Position numbers and translations under genes: made by a program. A stretch of DNA of 64,000 bases from Oceaniglobus ichthyenteri (GTDB taxonomy: Bacteria > Pseudomonadota > Alphaproteobacteria > Rhodobacterales > Rhodobacteraceae): assembly GCF_003057885.1 (NCBI RefSeq), contig NZ_QAGK01000004.1:62001-126000 (forward strand), in the 5' to 3' direction. The notes under the pieces are model-generated. The model ran no database searches. It had not been told where the DNA came from and saw only the letters and a list, made by a program, of their open reading frames with translations. Positions 26,059 to 34,070 of the stretch are shown here, piece after piece (the first letter of the stretch is position 1; the number at the start of each line of letters is the position of its first letter).

Positions 26059-29000
26059 TCATTCAAATTCGATCAACAAATCCTTGGCGTCGATCTGCGC
26101 CCCGGTGCTTACATGAACGGCCTTGATCGTTGCGGCGCGTTCGGCGTGAATGCCGGTTTCCATTTTCATCGCTTCGATGGTTAGCAACAAATCGCCCTCT
26201 TTCACCTTTTTCCCTACCTGAGCCGCCACGGTCGCCACCACGCCGGGCATCGGCGCGCCGATGTGGTTTGGGTTGCCCAATTCGGCCTTGGGGCGCTTTT
26301 CTGCGGTGCCGGCAACCTTGCGGTTGGGCACGCGGATCAGGCGGGGTTGGCCGTTGATTTCAAAGAACAACCTGGCATCGCCCGTATCATCGGTTTCGCC
26401 AATCGCCTGGCAACGGATTTCCAATGTCTTGCCCGGATCGATTTCGGCGGTGATTTCTTCGCCCGCTTCCATCCCGTAAAAAAACGTTTGAGTGGGCAGG
26501 GTGCGCACCGGGCCGTATTCCAGATTGCGACGGCGATAATCCAGATACACCTTGGGATACATCAGATAGCCGTTCAGATCTTCATCGTCCACGGTCACAT
26601 CTTCGCCGATTGCGCTGGCGATTTCGGCGCGCTTTGCCTCAAGATCGACAGGTTTCAGATGTTTGCCGGGGCGGTCGGTAAATGGTTTTTCGTCTTTCAG
26701 GATTTTCTTTGAAATCGCTTTGGGCCACCCGCCCGGTGGTTGGCCCAGACTGCCGCGCATCATGTCGATCACGCTGTCGGGAAAGGCCACATCGGTGTCG
26801 GGGCTTTCGACATCGGCGCGGGTCAACCCCTGGGCCACCATCATCAACGCCATATCGCCCACAACTTTTGAGCTGGGCGTGACTTTGACGATATCGCCGA
26901 ACATCTGGTTCACATCGGCATAGGTTTGCGCCACCTCGTGCCAGCGGTCTTCCAACCCCAGGGATCGCGCTTGCGCCTTGAGGTTGGTGAACTGACCACC
27001 GGGCATTTCATGCAAATACACCTCTGAGGCGGGGGCCTGCATGCCCGATTCAAACGCGGCATAATGTGCGCGCACGGCCTCAAAGTAGTTCGAAATCTCG
27101 CGCACGGCGCTGATGTCAATGCCGGTTTCCCGGTCGGTGTGGGCCAGCGCCTCGATAATGGTGCCGAATGTCGCCTGCGATGTGTTGCCCGACAGGGAAT
27201 CCATGGCGCAATCCACCGCATCCACCCCGGCCTCGGCCGCGGCCAGGATCGTGGCACAGGCAATGCCCGCCGTGTCATGGGTATGGAAATGGATCGGCAG
27301 ACCGACTTCTTCCTTCAGCGCCTTGATCAGCATCTTGGCCTGAACCGGTTTCAACAATCCGGCCATGTCTTTCAGACCCAGAACATGGGCGCCTGCCGCT
27401 TTCAGCTCTTGGCCCATGCCGATGTAATATTTCAAATCATACTTGCTGCGCTCGGGGTTCAGCAGATCGCCGGTGTAACAAATCGTGCCTTCGCACACCT
27501 TGTTCGCGGCAATCACTGCGTCCATGGCGACGCGCATGTTTTCAACCCAGTTCAGCGAATCAAACACCCGGAACACATCAACGCCCGATTGTGCCGCCTG
27601 GGCAATGAAACTTTGCACAACATTGTCGGGATAATTCGTGTACCCGACCCCGTTTGAGGCCCGCAGCAACATTTGCGTCATCAGGTTGGGCATGGCCGCG
27701 CGAATATCGCGCAGGCGTTGCCACGGGCATTCCTGCAAGAACCGATAGGCCACATCAAACGTGGCACCGCCCCAACATTCAACGCTGAACAGTTGCGGCA
27801 GGTTGGCGGCATAGGCCGGTGCCACCTTAATCATATCGATGCTGCGCATCCGTGTGGCCAACAGCGATTGATGCCCGTCGCGCATGGTGGTGTCGGTGAT
27901 CAACAGTTGTTTTTGATCGCCCATCCAATCGGCCACGGCCTGGGGGCCGAATTCCTCAAGGATCTGCCGGGTGCCCGGTGTGGGAGAATCGGTGCGCAAG
28001 GCCGGGGGGCGGGGCGTTTTTACATCGGCCGGCGGTTTGGGGCGGCCTTCGGTTTCGGGATGCCCGTTGATCGTGATGTCGGCGATATAAGTCAGGATTT
28101 TCGTCGCACGATCCCGGCGTTTTGCAAATTCAAACAGCTCTGGCGTCTGGTCGATGAATTTCGTGTGGTATTCGTAATTCAGGAACGTCGGATGTTTCAG
28201 CAGGTTTTCAACAAAGGCAATGTTGGTGCTGACGCCGCGAATACGAAATTCGCGCAACGCGCGATCCATCCGGGCGATGGCCGCTTCGGGGGTGGGGGCC
28301 CAGGCGGTGACCTTTTCCAACAGGCTGTCGTAATACCGGGTGATCACGGCGCCGGCATAGGCGGTGCCGCCATCCAGGCGAATGCCCATGCCCGTGGCAC
28401 TGCGATAGGTGGTGATGCGGCCATAATCGGGGATGAAATTGTTTGTCGGGTCTTCGGTGGTGATCCGGCACTGAATCGCGTGACCGCGCAAAACCACATC
28501 ATATTGCGACGCGGTGCCTGTCGCCTCGACCAATGATTTTCCCTCGGCGATCATGATCTGGGCGCGCACGATGTCGATCCCGGTGACCTCTTCGGTCACG
28601 GTATGTTCAACCTGAACGCGGGGGTTAACCTCGATAAAGTAAAACTCGCCGCTGTCCATATCCATCAGGAATTCGACGGTTCCGGCGCATTCGTAATTGA
28701 CGTGTTCGCATACCTTTTTGCCCAGACTGCACAGCTTTTCACGCTGTGCGGCGGTCAGATATGGGGCAGGGGCGCGTTCAACCACCTTTTGGTTGCGCCG
28801 TTGCACGGAACAATCCCGCTCCCACAAATGATAGATCGTGCCGTGCTGATCGCCCAGAATTTGTACTTCGACATGGCGCGCGCGCAGGATCATCTTTTCC
28901 AGATACCCCTCACCATTGCCAAAGGCGGCCTCGGCCTCGCGGCGTCCTTCGCGTACTTTTTCTTCCAACTCCTCGGGGCCATTGATCGGGCGCATACCCC

Positions 29001-29505
29001 GCCCACCGCCGCCCCAGGATGCCTTGAGCATCAGGGGATACCCGACCTCATCGGCCTGTTTGGCGATTTCCGCCATATCCTCGCCCAACACTTCGGTGGC
29101 GGGAATAACCGGCACACCGGCGGCAATCGCCACGCGGCGCGCGCTGGCCTTGTCGCCCAGGGCGCGCATGGTTTCGGCCTTTGGCCCGATGAACGTGATG
29201 CCATTTGCAACACAGGCATCGACAAAATCGGGGTTTTCCGACAGCAGGCCATAACCGGGATGAATGGCATCGGCGCCCGACATTTTGGCGACACGGATGA
29301 TTTCATCAATCGAAAGATAGGCCGCGACCGGCCCCAGCCCTTCGCCGATGCGATACGCCTCATCGGCCTTGAACCGGTGCAGCGACAGTTTATCTTCCTC
29401 GGCGTAAACCGCGACGGTGCGTTTGCCCAATTCATTGGCGGCGCGCATCACACGGATGGCAATTTCGCCACGATTGGCGATCAGGATCTTCTGGAATTCG
29501 GCCAT
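26059..29505 (-). CDS. pyc: Pyruvate carboxylase
   Basis: A 1148-residue single-chain pyruvate carboxylase that makes oxaloacetate from pyruvate, bicarbonate and ATP. The order is complete: biotin carboxylase (residues about 1-455, ILIANRGEIAIRVMRAANE, KASWGGGGRGMR, RDCSVQRRNQKVVERAPAP), carboxyltransferase (about 535-810, LLITDTTMRDGHQSLLATRM, with the metal-site HFHTHDTAG), the conserved PYC domain, and the biotin carrier at the C-terminus with the biotinylated Lys near 1114 (EAMKMETG). Length is standard. ATG 29505 has GAGGAG upstream. It is divergent from uvrD with 172 bp between starts. Confidence 0.97.
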   Translation of the reverse strand: MAEFQKILIANRGEIAIRVMRAANELGKRTVAVYAEEDKLSLHRFKADEAYRIGEGLGPVAAYLSIDEIIRVAKMSGADAIHPGYGLLSENPDFVDACVANGITFIGPKAETMRALGDKASARRVAIAAGVPVIPATEVLGEDMAEIAKQADEVGYPLMLKASWGGGGRGMRPINGPEELEEKVREGRREAEAAFGNGEGYLEKMILRARHVEVQILGDQHGTIYHLWERDCSVQRRNQKVVERAPAPYLTAAQREKLCSLGKKVCEHVNYECAGTVEFLMDMDSGEFYFIEVNPRVQVEHTVTEEVTGIDIVRAQIMIAEGKSLVEATGTASQYDVVLRGHAIQCRITTEDPTNNFIPDYGRITTYRSATGMGIRLDGGTAYAGAVITRYYDSLLEKVTAWAPTPEAAIARMDRALREFRIRGVSTNIAFVENLLKHPTFLNYEYHTKFIDQTPELFEFAKRRDRATKILTYIADITINGHPETEGRPKPPADVKTPRPPALRTDSPTPGTRQILEEFGPQAVADWMGDQKQLLITDTTMRDGHQSLLATRMRSIDMIKVAPAYAANLPQLFSVECWGGATFDVAYRFLQECPWQRLRDIRAAMPNLMTQMLLRASNGVGYTNYPDNVVQSFIAQAAQSGVDVFRVFDSLNWVENMRVAMDAVIAANKVCEGTICYTGDLLNPERSKYDLKYYIGMGQELKAAGAHVLGLKDMAGLLKPVQAKMLIKALKEEVGLPIHFHTHDTAGIACATILAAAEAGVDAVDCAMDSLSGNTSQATFGTIIEALAHTDRETGIDISAVREISNYFEAVRAHYAAFESGMQAPASEVYLHEMPGGQFTNLKAQARSLGLEDRWHEVAQTYADVNQMFGDIVKVTPSSKVVGDMALMMVAQGLTRADVESPDTDVAFPDSVIDMMRGSLGQPPGGWPKAISKKILKDEKPFTDRPGKHLKPVDLEAKRAEIASAIGEDVTVDDEDLNGYLMYPKVYLDYRRRNLEYGPVRTLPTQTFFYGMEAGEEITAEIDPGKTLEIRCQAIGETDDTGDARLFFEINGQPRLIRVPNRKVAGTAEKRPKAELGNPNHIGAPMPGVVATVAAQVGKKVKEGDLLLTIEAMKMETGIHAERAATIKAVHVSTGAQIDAKDLLIEFE

Positions 29506-29660
29506 GTTTTGGGCTCCTCGCTTTGCAGGCGCAGCATAAACGTATGCCAGTCGTGTGAAAGCGTTTTTTCAATGCGCCGGGCTGCCCGGCCCCCTGGGCG
29601 GTGCAGAATCGAAAAAGGCGCAGAACATTTAGCGAACAGTCCTTTTCCTTGTGGGGTGGG

Positions 29661-29670
29661 TATACTATAG
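29661..29670 (+). promoter_or_regulatory. Possible -10 element close to uvrD start
   Basis: TATACTATAG lies only 8-12 bp before the uvrD ATG (29678). No convincing -35 was found at 16-18 bp spacing. If used, the mRNA would be leaderless or nearly so. A three-codon frame ATG-GCA-TGA (29673-29681) overlaps the uvrD start. Confidence 0.3.
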
Positions 29671-29677
29671 TCATGGC

Positions 29678-32119
29678 ATGAGCAGTTTTGACGAAGCCGA
29701 TGCATTTGACGCCGCCGTGCCGCTAAGCCAACAGGCGATGCGCGCGCGACCCGTACCATATCTTGATGATCTGAACCCCGCACAGCGCCAGGCGGTCGAA
29801 ACACTGGATGGCCCGGTGTTGATGCTTGCGGGGGCGGGCACCGGAAAAACCAAGGCGCTGACCGCGCGGATCGCCCATCTTATGATGACCGGGCGCGCCC
29901 GCCCGAATGAGGTATTGGCGGTGACATTCACCAACAAGGCCGCGCGCGAAATGAAGGAACGTGTGGGGCGGTTGTTGGGTCAGACGGTTGAAGGCATGCC
30001 ATGGCTGGGCACATTTCATGCCATCTGCGTCAAACTTCTGCGCCGTCACAGTGAATTGGTGGGGTTGAAATCAAACTTTACGATTCTCGACACTGACGAT
30101 CAGATTCGGTTGTTGAAACAGCTGATCGTGGCCGAGAATATTGATGAAAAACGCTGGCCCGCCCGGCAATTGGCCGGAATCATCGACAATTGGAAGAACC
30201 GCGCCTGGACCCCGGCCAAGGTGCCCGCATCCGAGGCGAGCGCGTTCAACAATCGCGGCACCGAGCTGTATGATCATTACCAACAGCGCCTGAAAACCCT
30301 GAACGCCACCGATTTCGGTGATCTTTTGCTTCATGTGGTCACGATTTTTCAGGACCACCCCGATGTGCTGGAACAATATCAGCGGTGGTTCAAATTCATC
30401 TTGGTGGACGAATATCAAGATACCAACGTCGCCCAATATATGTGGCTGCGCCTATTGGCCCAGGGGCATCAGAATATCTGTTGCGTGGGCGATGACGATC
30501 AATCGATCTATGGCTGGCGCGGCGCCGAAGTGGGCAATATCCTGCGATTTGAAAAGGATTTTCCCGGCGCCCATGTGGTGCGGTTGGAACAGAATTATCG
30601 TAGCACCCCGCATATTCTGGCCGCCGCTTCCGGCGTGATTGACGCCAATCAGGGGCGTTTGGGCAAAACCCTGTGGACCGCCGAAGAGAGCGGCGAAAAG
30701 GTGCGCCTGATCGGCCATTGGGATGGCGAGGAAGAGGCGCGTTGGATCGGTGAAGATATCGAATCGTTGCAGCGCGGCACCCGCGGGTTCGATCCACAAA
30801 GCCTGGATCATATGGCGATTCTGGTGCGCGCCTCGCACCAGATGCGCGCCTTTGAGGATCGGTTTTTAACCATCGGCCTGCCTTACCGGGTTATTGGTGG
30901 GCCGCGATTCTATGAACGGTTGGAAATTCGCGATGCTATGGCCTATTTCCGGCTGGCGGTGTCGCCCGATGATGATTTGGCGTTTGAGCGGATCGTGAAT
31001 ACCCCCAAACGCGGCCTTGGCGACAAGGCGCAGCAGAATATCCAGATCACGGCGCGCAACAACGGTTGCAGTCTTGTTGATGGCGCGCGGATTTTATTGG
31101 CCGACAAGGGAATCGGTGGCAAGGGCGCGGCGCAATTGCGCATTTTGGTCGATGCAATCGCGCGCTGGCACGATCTGACCCGCCCCACATTTGTCAGCGA
31201 TGCCGATGATGTGATCGAGGTTGAAACCCCGGCCCAGCCCCCGATCAGCCATATCGAACTGGCCGAACAGATATTGGAAGAATCGGGATACGTCGCCCAT
31301 TGGCAAAATGACAAAACGCCCGAGGCGCCGGGGCGGTTGGAAAACCTGAAAGAACTGGTCAAAGCGTTAGAGCAATTCGACAACCTGCAAGGGTTTTTGG
31401 AACACGTGTCGCTGATCATGGACAATGGCAGCGAACAGGCCGGTGAAAAAGTATCAATCATGACGCTGCACGCGGCCAAGGGGCTGGAATTTCCGGTGGT
31501 GTTTCTGCCCGGATGGGAAGACGGGCTGTTTCCGTCGCAACGCAGCATGGACGAATCCGGCCTTAAGGGGTTGGAGGAAGAGCGCCGCCTGGCCTATGTG
31601 GGCATCACCCGCGCCGAACGTCTGGCCACGATCAGTTTCGCCGCCAACCGGCGGGTCTATGGACAGTGGCAATCGGCGCTGCCATCGCGGTTCATTGATG
31701 AATTGCCCGCCGCCCATGTGGATGTCTTGACCCCGCCTGGCCTTTATGGAGGCGGGTACGGTGCGGCCGGCATGGCGGCCCAGGCCAGCCCCAGCATTGC
31801 CATGGGCGCCCAAAGTGATCTGCATAAAAAGGCGGCCGATGCGAATGTGTATAATTCGCCCGGCTGGAAACGCCTGCAAACCCGCAGCGCAAACCGCCCC
31901 ATGGGCCAGCCGCGCGAAAGCCGGAACATGGTGATTGATGCCACGGCCGTGTCGGCCCATACCCAAGGGGACCGGGTATTTCACACAAAATTCGGCTATG
32001 GCACCGTCATGGCGATTGAGGGCGATAAACTGGACATTGAATTTGACAAGGCGGGCGCCAAAAAGGTGGTTGCACGGTTTGTGATTGATGCCGCCCAGGC
32101 AGGGGATGTGCCGTTTTAG
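29678..32119 (+). CDS. uvrD: UvrD/PcrA-type ATP-dependent DNA helicase
   Basis: An 813-residue superfamily 1A 3'-5' helicase. Motifs appear in order: Q motif LNPAQRQAVETLDGP, motif I LMLAGAGTGKTKALTARI, Ia VTFTNKAAREMKERV, II FILVDEYQDTN, III VGDDDQSIYGWRGA, IV LEQNYRSTPHIL, V STMTLHAAKGLEFP-like IMTLHAAKGLEFPVVFL, VI EERRLAYVGITRAE. The C-terminal tail ends with GDRVFHTKFGYGTVMAIEGDKL, the PcrA/UvrD C-terminal SH3-like RNA polymerase-binding segment. It acts in nucleotide excision repair, mismatch repair and replication/transcription conflicts. The start at ATG 29678 gives the usual N-terminus. A bidirectional terminator follows at 32161. Confidence 0.95.
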   Translation: MSSFDEADAFDAAVPLSQQAMRARPVPYLDDLNPAQRQAVETLDGPVLMLAGAGTGKTKALTARIAHLMMTGRARPNEVLAVTFTNKAAREMKERVGRLLGQTVEGMPWLGTFHAICVKLLRRHSELVGLKSNFTILDTDDQIRLLKQLIVAENIDEKRWPARQLAGIIDNWKNRAWTPAKVPASEASAFNNRGTELYDHYQQRLKTLNATDFGDLLLHVVTIFQDHPDVLEQYQRWFKFILVDEYQDTNVAQYMWLRLLAQGHQNICCVGDDDQSIYGWRGAEVGNILRFEKDFPGAHVVRLEQNYRSTPHILAAASGVIDANQGRLGKTLWTAEESGEKVRLIGHWDGEEEARWIGEDIESLQRGTRGFDPQSLDHMAILVRASHQMRAFEDRFLTIGLPYRVIGGPRFYERLEIRDAMAYFRLAVSPDDDLAFERIVNTPKRGLGDKAQQNIQITARNNGCSLVDGARILLADKGIGGKGAAQLRILVDAIARWHDLTRPTFVSDADDVIEVETPAQPPISHIELAEQILEESGYVAHWQNDKTPEAPGRLENLKELVKALEQFDNLQGFLEHVSLIMDNGSEQAGEKVSIMTLHAAKGLEFPVVFLPGWEDGLFPSQRSMDESGLKGLEEERRLAYVGITRAERLATISFAANRRVYGQWQSALPSRFIDELPAAHVDVLTPPGLYGGGYGAAGMAAQASPSIAMGAQSDLHKKAADANVYNSPGWKRLQTRSANRPMGQPRESRNMVIDATAVSAHTQGDRVFHTKFGYGTVMAIEGDKLDIEFDKAGAKKVVARFVIDAAQAGDVPF

Positions 32120-32160
32120 GCCGCTGATCCGCACTCCATAACACGATCCCCAAAACAGAA

Positions 32161-32196
32161 AACGGCGGCACCCAGGGAGGAGGGGGTGCCGCCGTT
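32161..32196 (-). ncRNA. CcsR-like hairpin 6 (terminal)
   Basis: Last unit of the array in the direction of transcription. A 13-bp perfect stem presents CCTCCTCCC (complement of 32175-32183) in its 10-base loop, followed by a T-run. The hairpin therefore serves both as a small RNA domain and as the terminator. Confidence 0.75.
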
Positions 32197-32203
32197 TCTT
32201 TTT
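32161..32203 (+). terminator. Bidirectional intrinsic terminator (uvrD and small RNA array)
   Basis: AACGGCGGCACCC (32161-32173) pairs perfectly with GGGTGCCGCCGTT (32184-32196), a 13-bp stem. On the plus strand TCTTTTT follows and ends the uvrD transcript. On the minus strand the same stem is followed by TTCTGTTTT and ends the DUF1127/small RNA transcript. Confidence 0.85.
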
Positions 32204-32204
32204 A

Positions 32205-32237
32205 CGCACCCCCGGACTGGGAGGAGAGGGGGGCGCG
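32205..32237 (-). ncRNA. CcsR-like hairpin 5
   Basis: CGCACCCCC (32205-32213) pairs with the G-rich arm at 32228-32237. The loop carries CTCCTCCC preceded by T instead of C (complement of 32219-32227), one base away from the family motif. Confidence 0.6.
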
Positions 32238-32266
32238 ATCCGTTTGAGGACAAACCTCGAATTTCT

Positions 32267-32300
32267 GCAGCGACACCCGGGAGGAGGTAGGTGCCGCTGC
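32267..32300 (-). ncRNA. CcsR-like hairpin 4
   Basis: GCAGCGACACC (32267-32277) faces GGTGCCGCTGC (32290-32300): ten pairs and one A-C mismatch. The loop contains the exact CCTCCTCCC motif (complement of 32279-32287). Confidence 0.72.
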
Positions 32301-32310
32301 TTTCATCACT

Positions 32311-32336
32311 CGGGCCAAATGGGAGGAGACGACCCG
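32311..32336 (-). ncRNA. CcsR-like hairpin 3
   Basis: CGGGCC (32311-32316) faces GACCCG (32331-32336), a six-pair stem with one G-U. The loop contains TCTCCTCCC (complement of 32321-32329), a one-base variant. This is the weakest hairpin of the set. Confidence 0.55.
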
Positions 32337-32385
32337 GCGATTTCTGAGGTGGGGGCCATCGAGCCCGAACCTCGGTTGTAAAAAA

Positions 32386-32419
32386 GCGGCGACATCCGGG
32401 AGGAGGTGAATGTCGCCGC
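32386..32419 (-). ncRNA. CcsR-like hairpin 2
   Basis: GCGGCGACAT (32386-32395) pairs perfectly with ATGTCGCCGC (32410-32419). The 14-base loop contains the exact CCTCCTCCC motif (complement of 32398-32406). A spacer hairpin without the motif (GAGGT...ACCTC, 32346-32373) separates it from hairpin 3. Confidence 0.75.
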
Positions 32420-32430
32420 AAGAAACAGAT

Positions 32431-32460
32431 GACCCCGGGAGGAGGTGAGGCCCTCTGGTC
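32431..32460 (-). ncRNA. CcsR-like hairpin 1 (nearest the DUF1127 gene)
   Basis: GACC (32431-32434) pairs with GGTC (32457-32460), with an inner GAGG/CCTC pairing possible. The exact CCTCCTCCC motif is the complement of 32437-32445. It begins 12 bases after the DUF1127 stop, as expected for processing from the mRNA 3' UTR. Confidence 0.65.
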
Positions 32461-32471
32461 TTGGTACGCCC

Positions 32472-32693
32472 TTATGCGTTTTTATAGGCCGCTTCGTGTG
32501 CGATGCTGGCCAGCATGGTCCGGTTCAGGCCCAAGTCGGTCAGTTCACGATCGGACAAACCTTGCAGCTCATCCATGGTGCGGCGATAAACGCGATATTG
32601 CTCCATCCGGTCACTCGCGTTTGCGAAGAATGCGGACAAGCGGGCGAAAATGTCGGTGCGGACTGTGCCGCGGGTATTTGTCACAAAAGCCAT
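32472..32693 (-). CDS. DUF1127 protein, CcaF1-like
   Basis: A 73-residue basic protein. The DUF1127 core is clear in the C-terminal half: RVYRRTMDELQGLSDREL, then TDLGLNRTMLASIAHEAAYK, with the conserved RELxDLGLxR. In Rhodobacter sphaeroides the DUF1127 protein RSP_6037 (CcaF1) is encoded directly before the CcsR1-4 small RNAs, cotranscribed with them, and acts as an RNA-binding protein affecting RNA maturation. The same layout is seen here, with six motif hairpins downstream instead of four. ATG 32693 has GAGG upstream. A heat-shock-type promoter candidate lies about 55 bp before the start. Confidence 0.88.
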   Translation of the reverse strand: MAFVTNTRGTVRTDIFARLSAFFANASDRMEQYRVYRRTMDELQGLSDRELTDLGLNRTMLASIAHEAAYKNA

Positions 32694-32748
32694 GTCTCTA
32701 CCTCATCTGGTTTTAGCGTTGGCTCGCTAGCGTCGTTGTTGAGACTGA

Positions 32749-32776
32749 AGATAGGCATATGCTGCAGATGCGCAAT
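32749..32776 (-). promoter_or_regulatory. Candidate RpoH-type promoter of the DUF1127/small RNA transcript
   Basis: On the minus strand, ATTG (complement of 32773-32776), a 17-bp spacer, then CCTATCT (complement of 32749-32755). I recall the alphaproteobacterial heat-shock sigma consensus as CTTG-N17/18-CYTATNTNNG; this site matches with one change in the -35 and one at the last -10 position. The R. sphaeroides equivalent is RpoHI/RpoHII dependent. Confidence 0.5.
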
Positions 32777-32928
32777 AGCCTGGGTGGTCAATGCTGCCAT
32801 GCAGCAATTGCATACGTAAGACTGACCTAAAGTCAGGCAGTTAGCCGGAATTTATAGCGCTTTGGAAAGCCGTCTTGCCGTGAATGGCAAATGATGCATG
32901 TATAGGGCAGACTTAGGCAGAGGTTCCC

Positions 32929-33996
32929 ATGACCATCACGCGCGACGCGGTTCTTGAAAAGCTGTCCGGCCTGACACTTCCTGATGGTAAAACCCTGGTA
33001 GCGGCAGATATGGTGCGCGCGCTGAGTGTGGAAAAGGGCGCCGTCCGGTTTGTTATCGAAGCGCCAAATGCCGAAATGGCGGCACGTTTGGGTCCGGTCC
33101 GCGAGGCGGCGGAAAAGCTGGTCTTGCAAATGCCGGGCGTCACGTCGGCGTCAGTGGTTCTGACGGCCCATGAAACTCCGAAAGCTCCGCCAGATTTGAA
33201 GTTGGGGCGTCATCCCACGCCGTCCAATGGCGGGGTTGAAAAACTGGACGGGATCAAAAGCATCATCGCCATCGGATCGGGCAAAGGGGGCGTTGGCAAA
33301 TCAACTGTCTCATCAAACCTGGCCGTGGCGCTGGCGCGGCAAGGGCGGCGCGTGGGCCTGTTGGACGCGGATATTCACGGACCATCGCAACCACGGATGA
33401 TGGGGGTAAATGCGCGCCCGGCGTCCCCCGATGGCAAAACGATCATCCCTTTGACGGCCCATGGCGTGAAGGTGATGTCGATCGGCCTGATGCTGGATCC
33501 GAACAAGGCGGTGATCTGGCGCGGTCCGATGTTGATGGGTGCATTGCAACAAATGCTGGGGCAGGTCGAGTGGGGCGAACTTGACGCGTTGCTGATTGAT
33601 CTGCCGCCCGGCACCGGCGATGTGCAACTGACCCTGTGCCAACGCTATGACGTGACCGGCGCAATCGTGGTCAGCACACCCCAGGATGTGGCCCTTCTGG
33701 ATGCGCGCAAGGCGTTGGACATGTTCGCGACGATGAAAACGCCGGTGTTGGGGCTGATCGAAAATATGTCGGTCTTTGTCTGCCCCCATTGTGGGGGGCA
33801 ATCCCATATCTTTGGTCACGGCGGTGTGCGCGCCGAGGCAGCAGCGTTGGGATTGCCGTTTCTGGGCGAGCTGCCCTTGAACCTTGATGTGCGGTTGGCC
33901 GCCGACGCGGGCGCCCCGATCGCCCTGGGCGAAACCGAAGCGGCCAAAGCGTATCGCGCGTTGGCCGCAGGCCTGATCGAACAGGGCGTGGTCTGA
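32929..33996 (+). CDS. apbC: Mrp/ApbC-family Fe-S cluster carrier ATPase
   Basis: A 355-residue P-loop protein of the Mrp/NBP35 family that carries and delivers iron-sulfur clusters in the cytoplasm. The N-terminal MIP18/DUF59-like domain (about 3-80) precedes the deviant Walker A SGKGGVGKST (117-126). LLDADIHGPSQPRMMG and LLIDLPPGTGDVQLTL follow, and the CPHC motif (in SVFVCPHCGGQSHIFG) supplies the cluster-binding cysteines at the dimer interface. ATG 32929 has AGAGG upstream. It stands alone between the divergent DUF1127 transcript and the long mraZ leader region. Confidence 0.95.
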   Translation: MTITRDAVLEKLSGLTLPDGKTLVAADMVRALSVEKGAVRFVIEAPNAEMAARLGPVREAAEKLVLQMPGVTSASVVLTAHETPKAPPDLKLGRHPTPSNGGVEKLDGIKSIIAIGSGKGGVGKSTVSSNLAVALARQGRRVGLLDADIHGPSQPRMMGVNARPASPDGKTIIPLTAHGVKVMSIGLMLDPNKAVIWRGPMLMGALQQMLGQVEWGELDALLIDLPPGTGDVQLTLCQRYDVTGAIVVSTPQDVALLDARKALDMFATMKTPVLGLIENMSVFVCPHCGGQSHIFGHGGVRAEAAALGLPFLGELPLNLDVRLAADAGAPIALGETEAAKAYRALAAGLIEQGVV

Positions 33997-34004
33997 ACCC
34001 GATA

Positions 34005-34038
34005 TGGGAATTCATGGGCTGCATGGGAAATCATGGGC
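34005..34038 (+). promoter_or_regulatory. Four TGGGN repeats resembling MraZ boxes
   Basis: TGGGA (34005), TGGGC (34015), TGGGA (34024) and TGGGC (34034) occur with start-to-start spacing 10, 9 and 10. MraZ of E. coli binds TGGGN direct repeats separated by about 5 bases upstream of its own operon. The repeats begin 8 bp after the apbC stop. Confidence 0.5.
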
Positions 34039-34070
34039 CAGTGGCGGGATGAATTTGGGATTGGCGATCA

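Noticed and set aside
28603-29670. 355-codon plus-strand frame
   Set aside because: It is antisense to the clearly conserved biotin carboxylase part of pyruvate carboxylase and has no family resemblance.
32161-32460. CRISPR-like array because of the repeated GGGAGGAGG unit
   Set aside because: The repeat is only 8-9 bp, the spacing is irregular and the flanks form hairpins. No cas genes are present. The hairpin-loop small RNA explanation fits much better.
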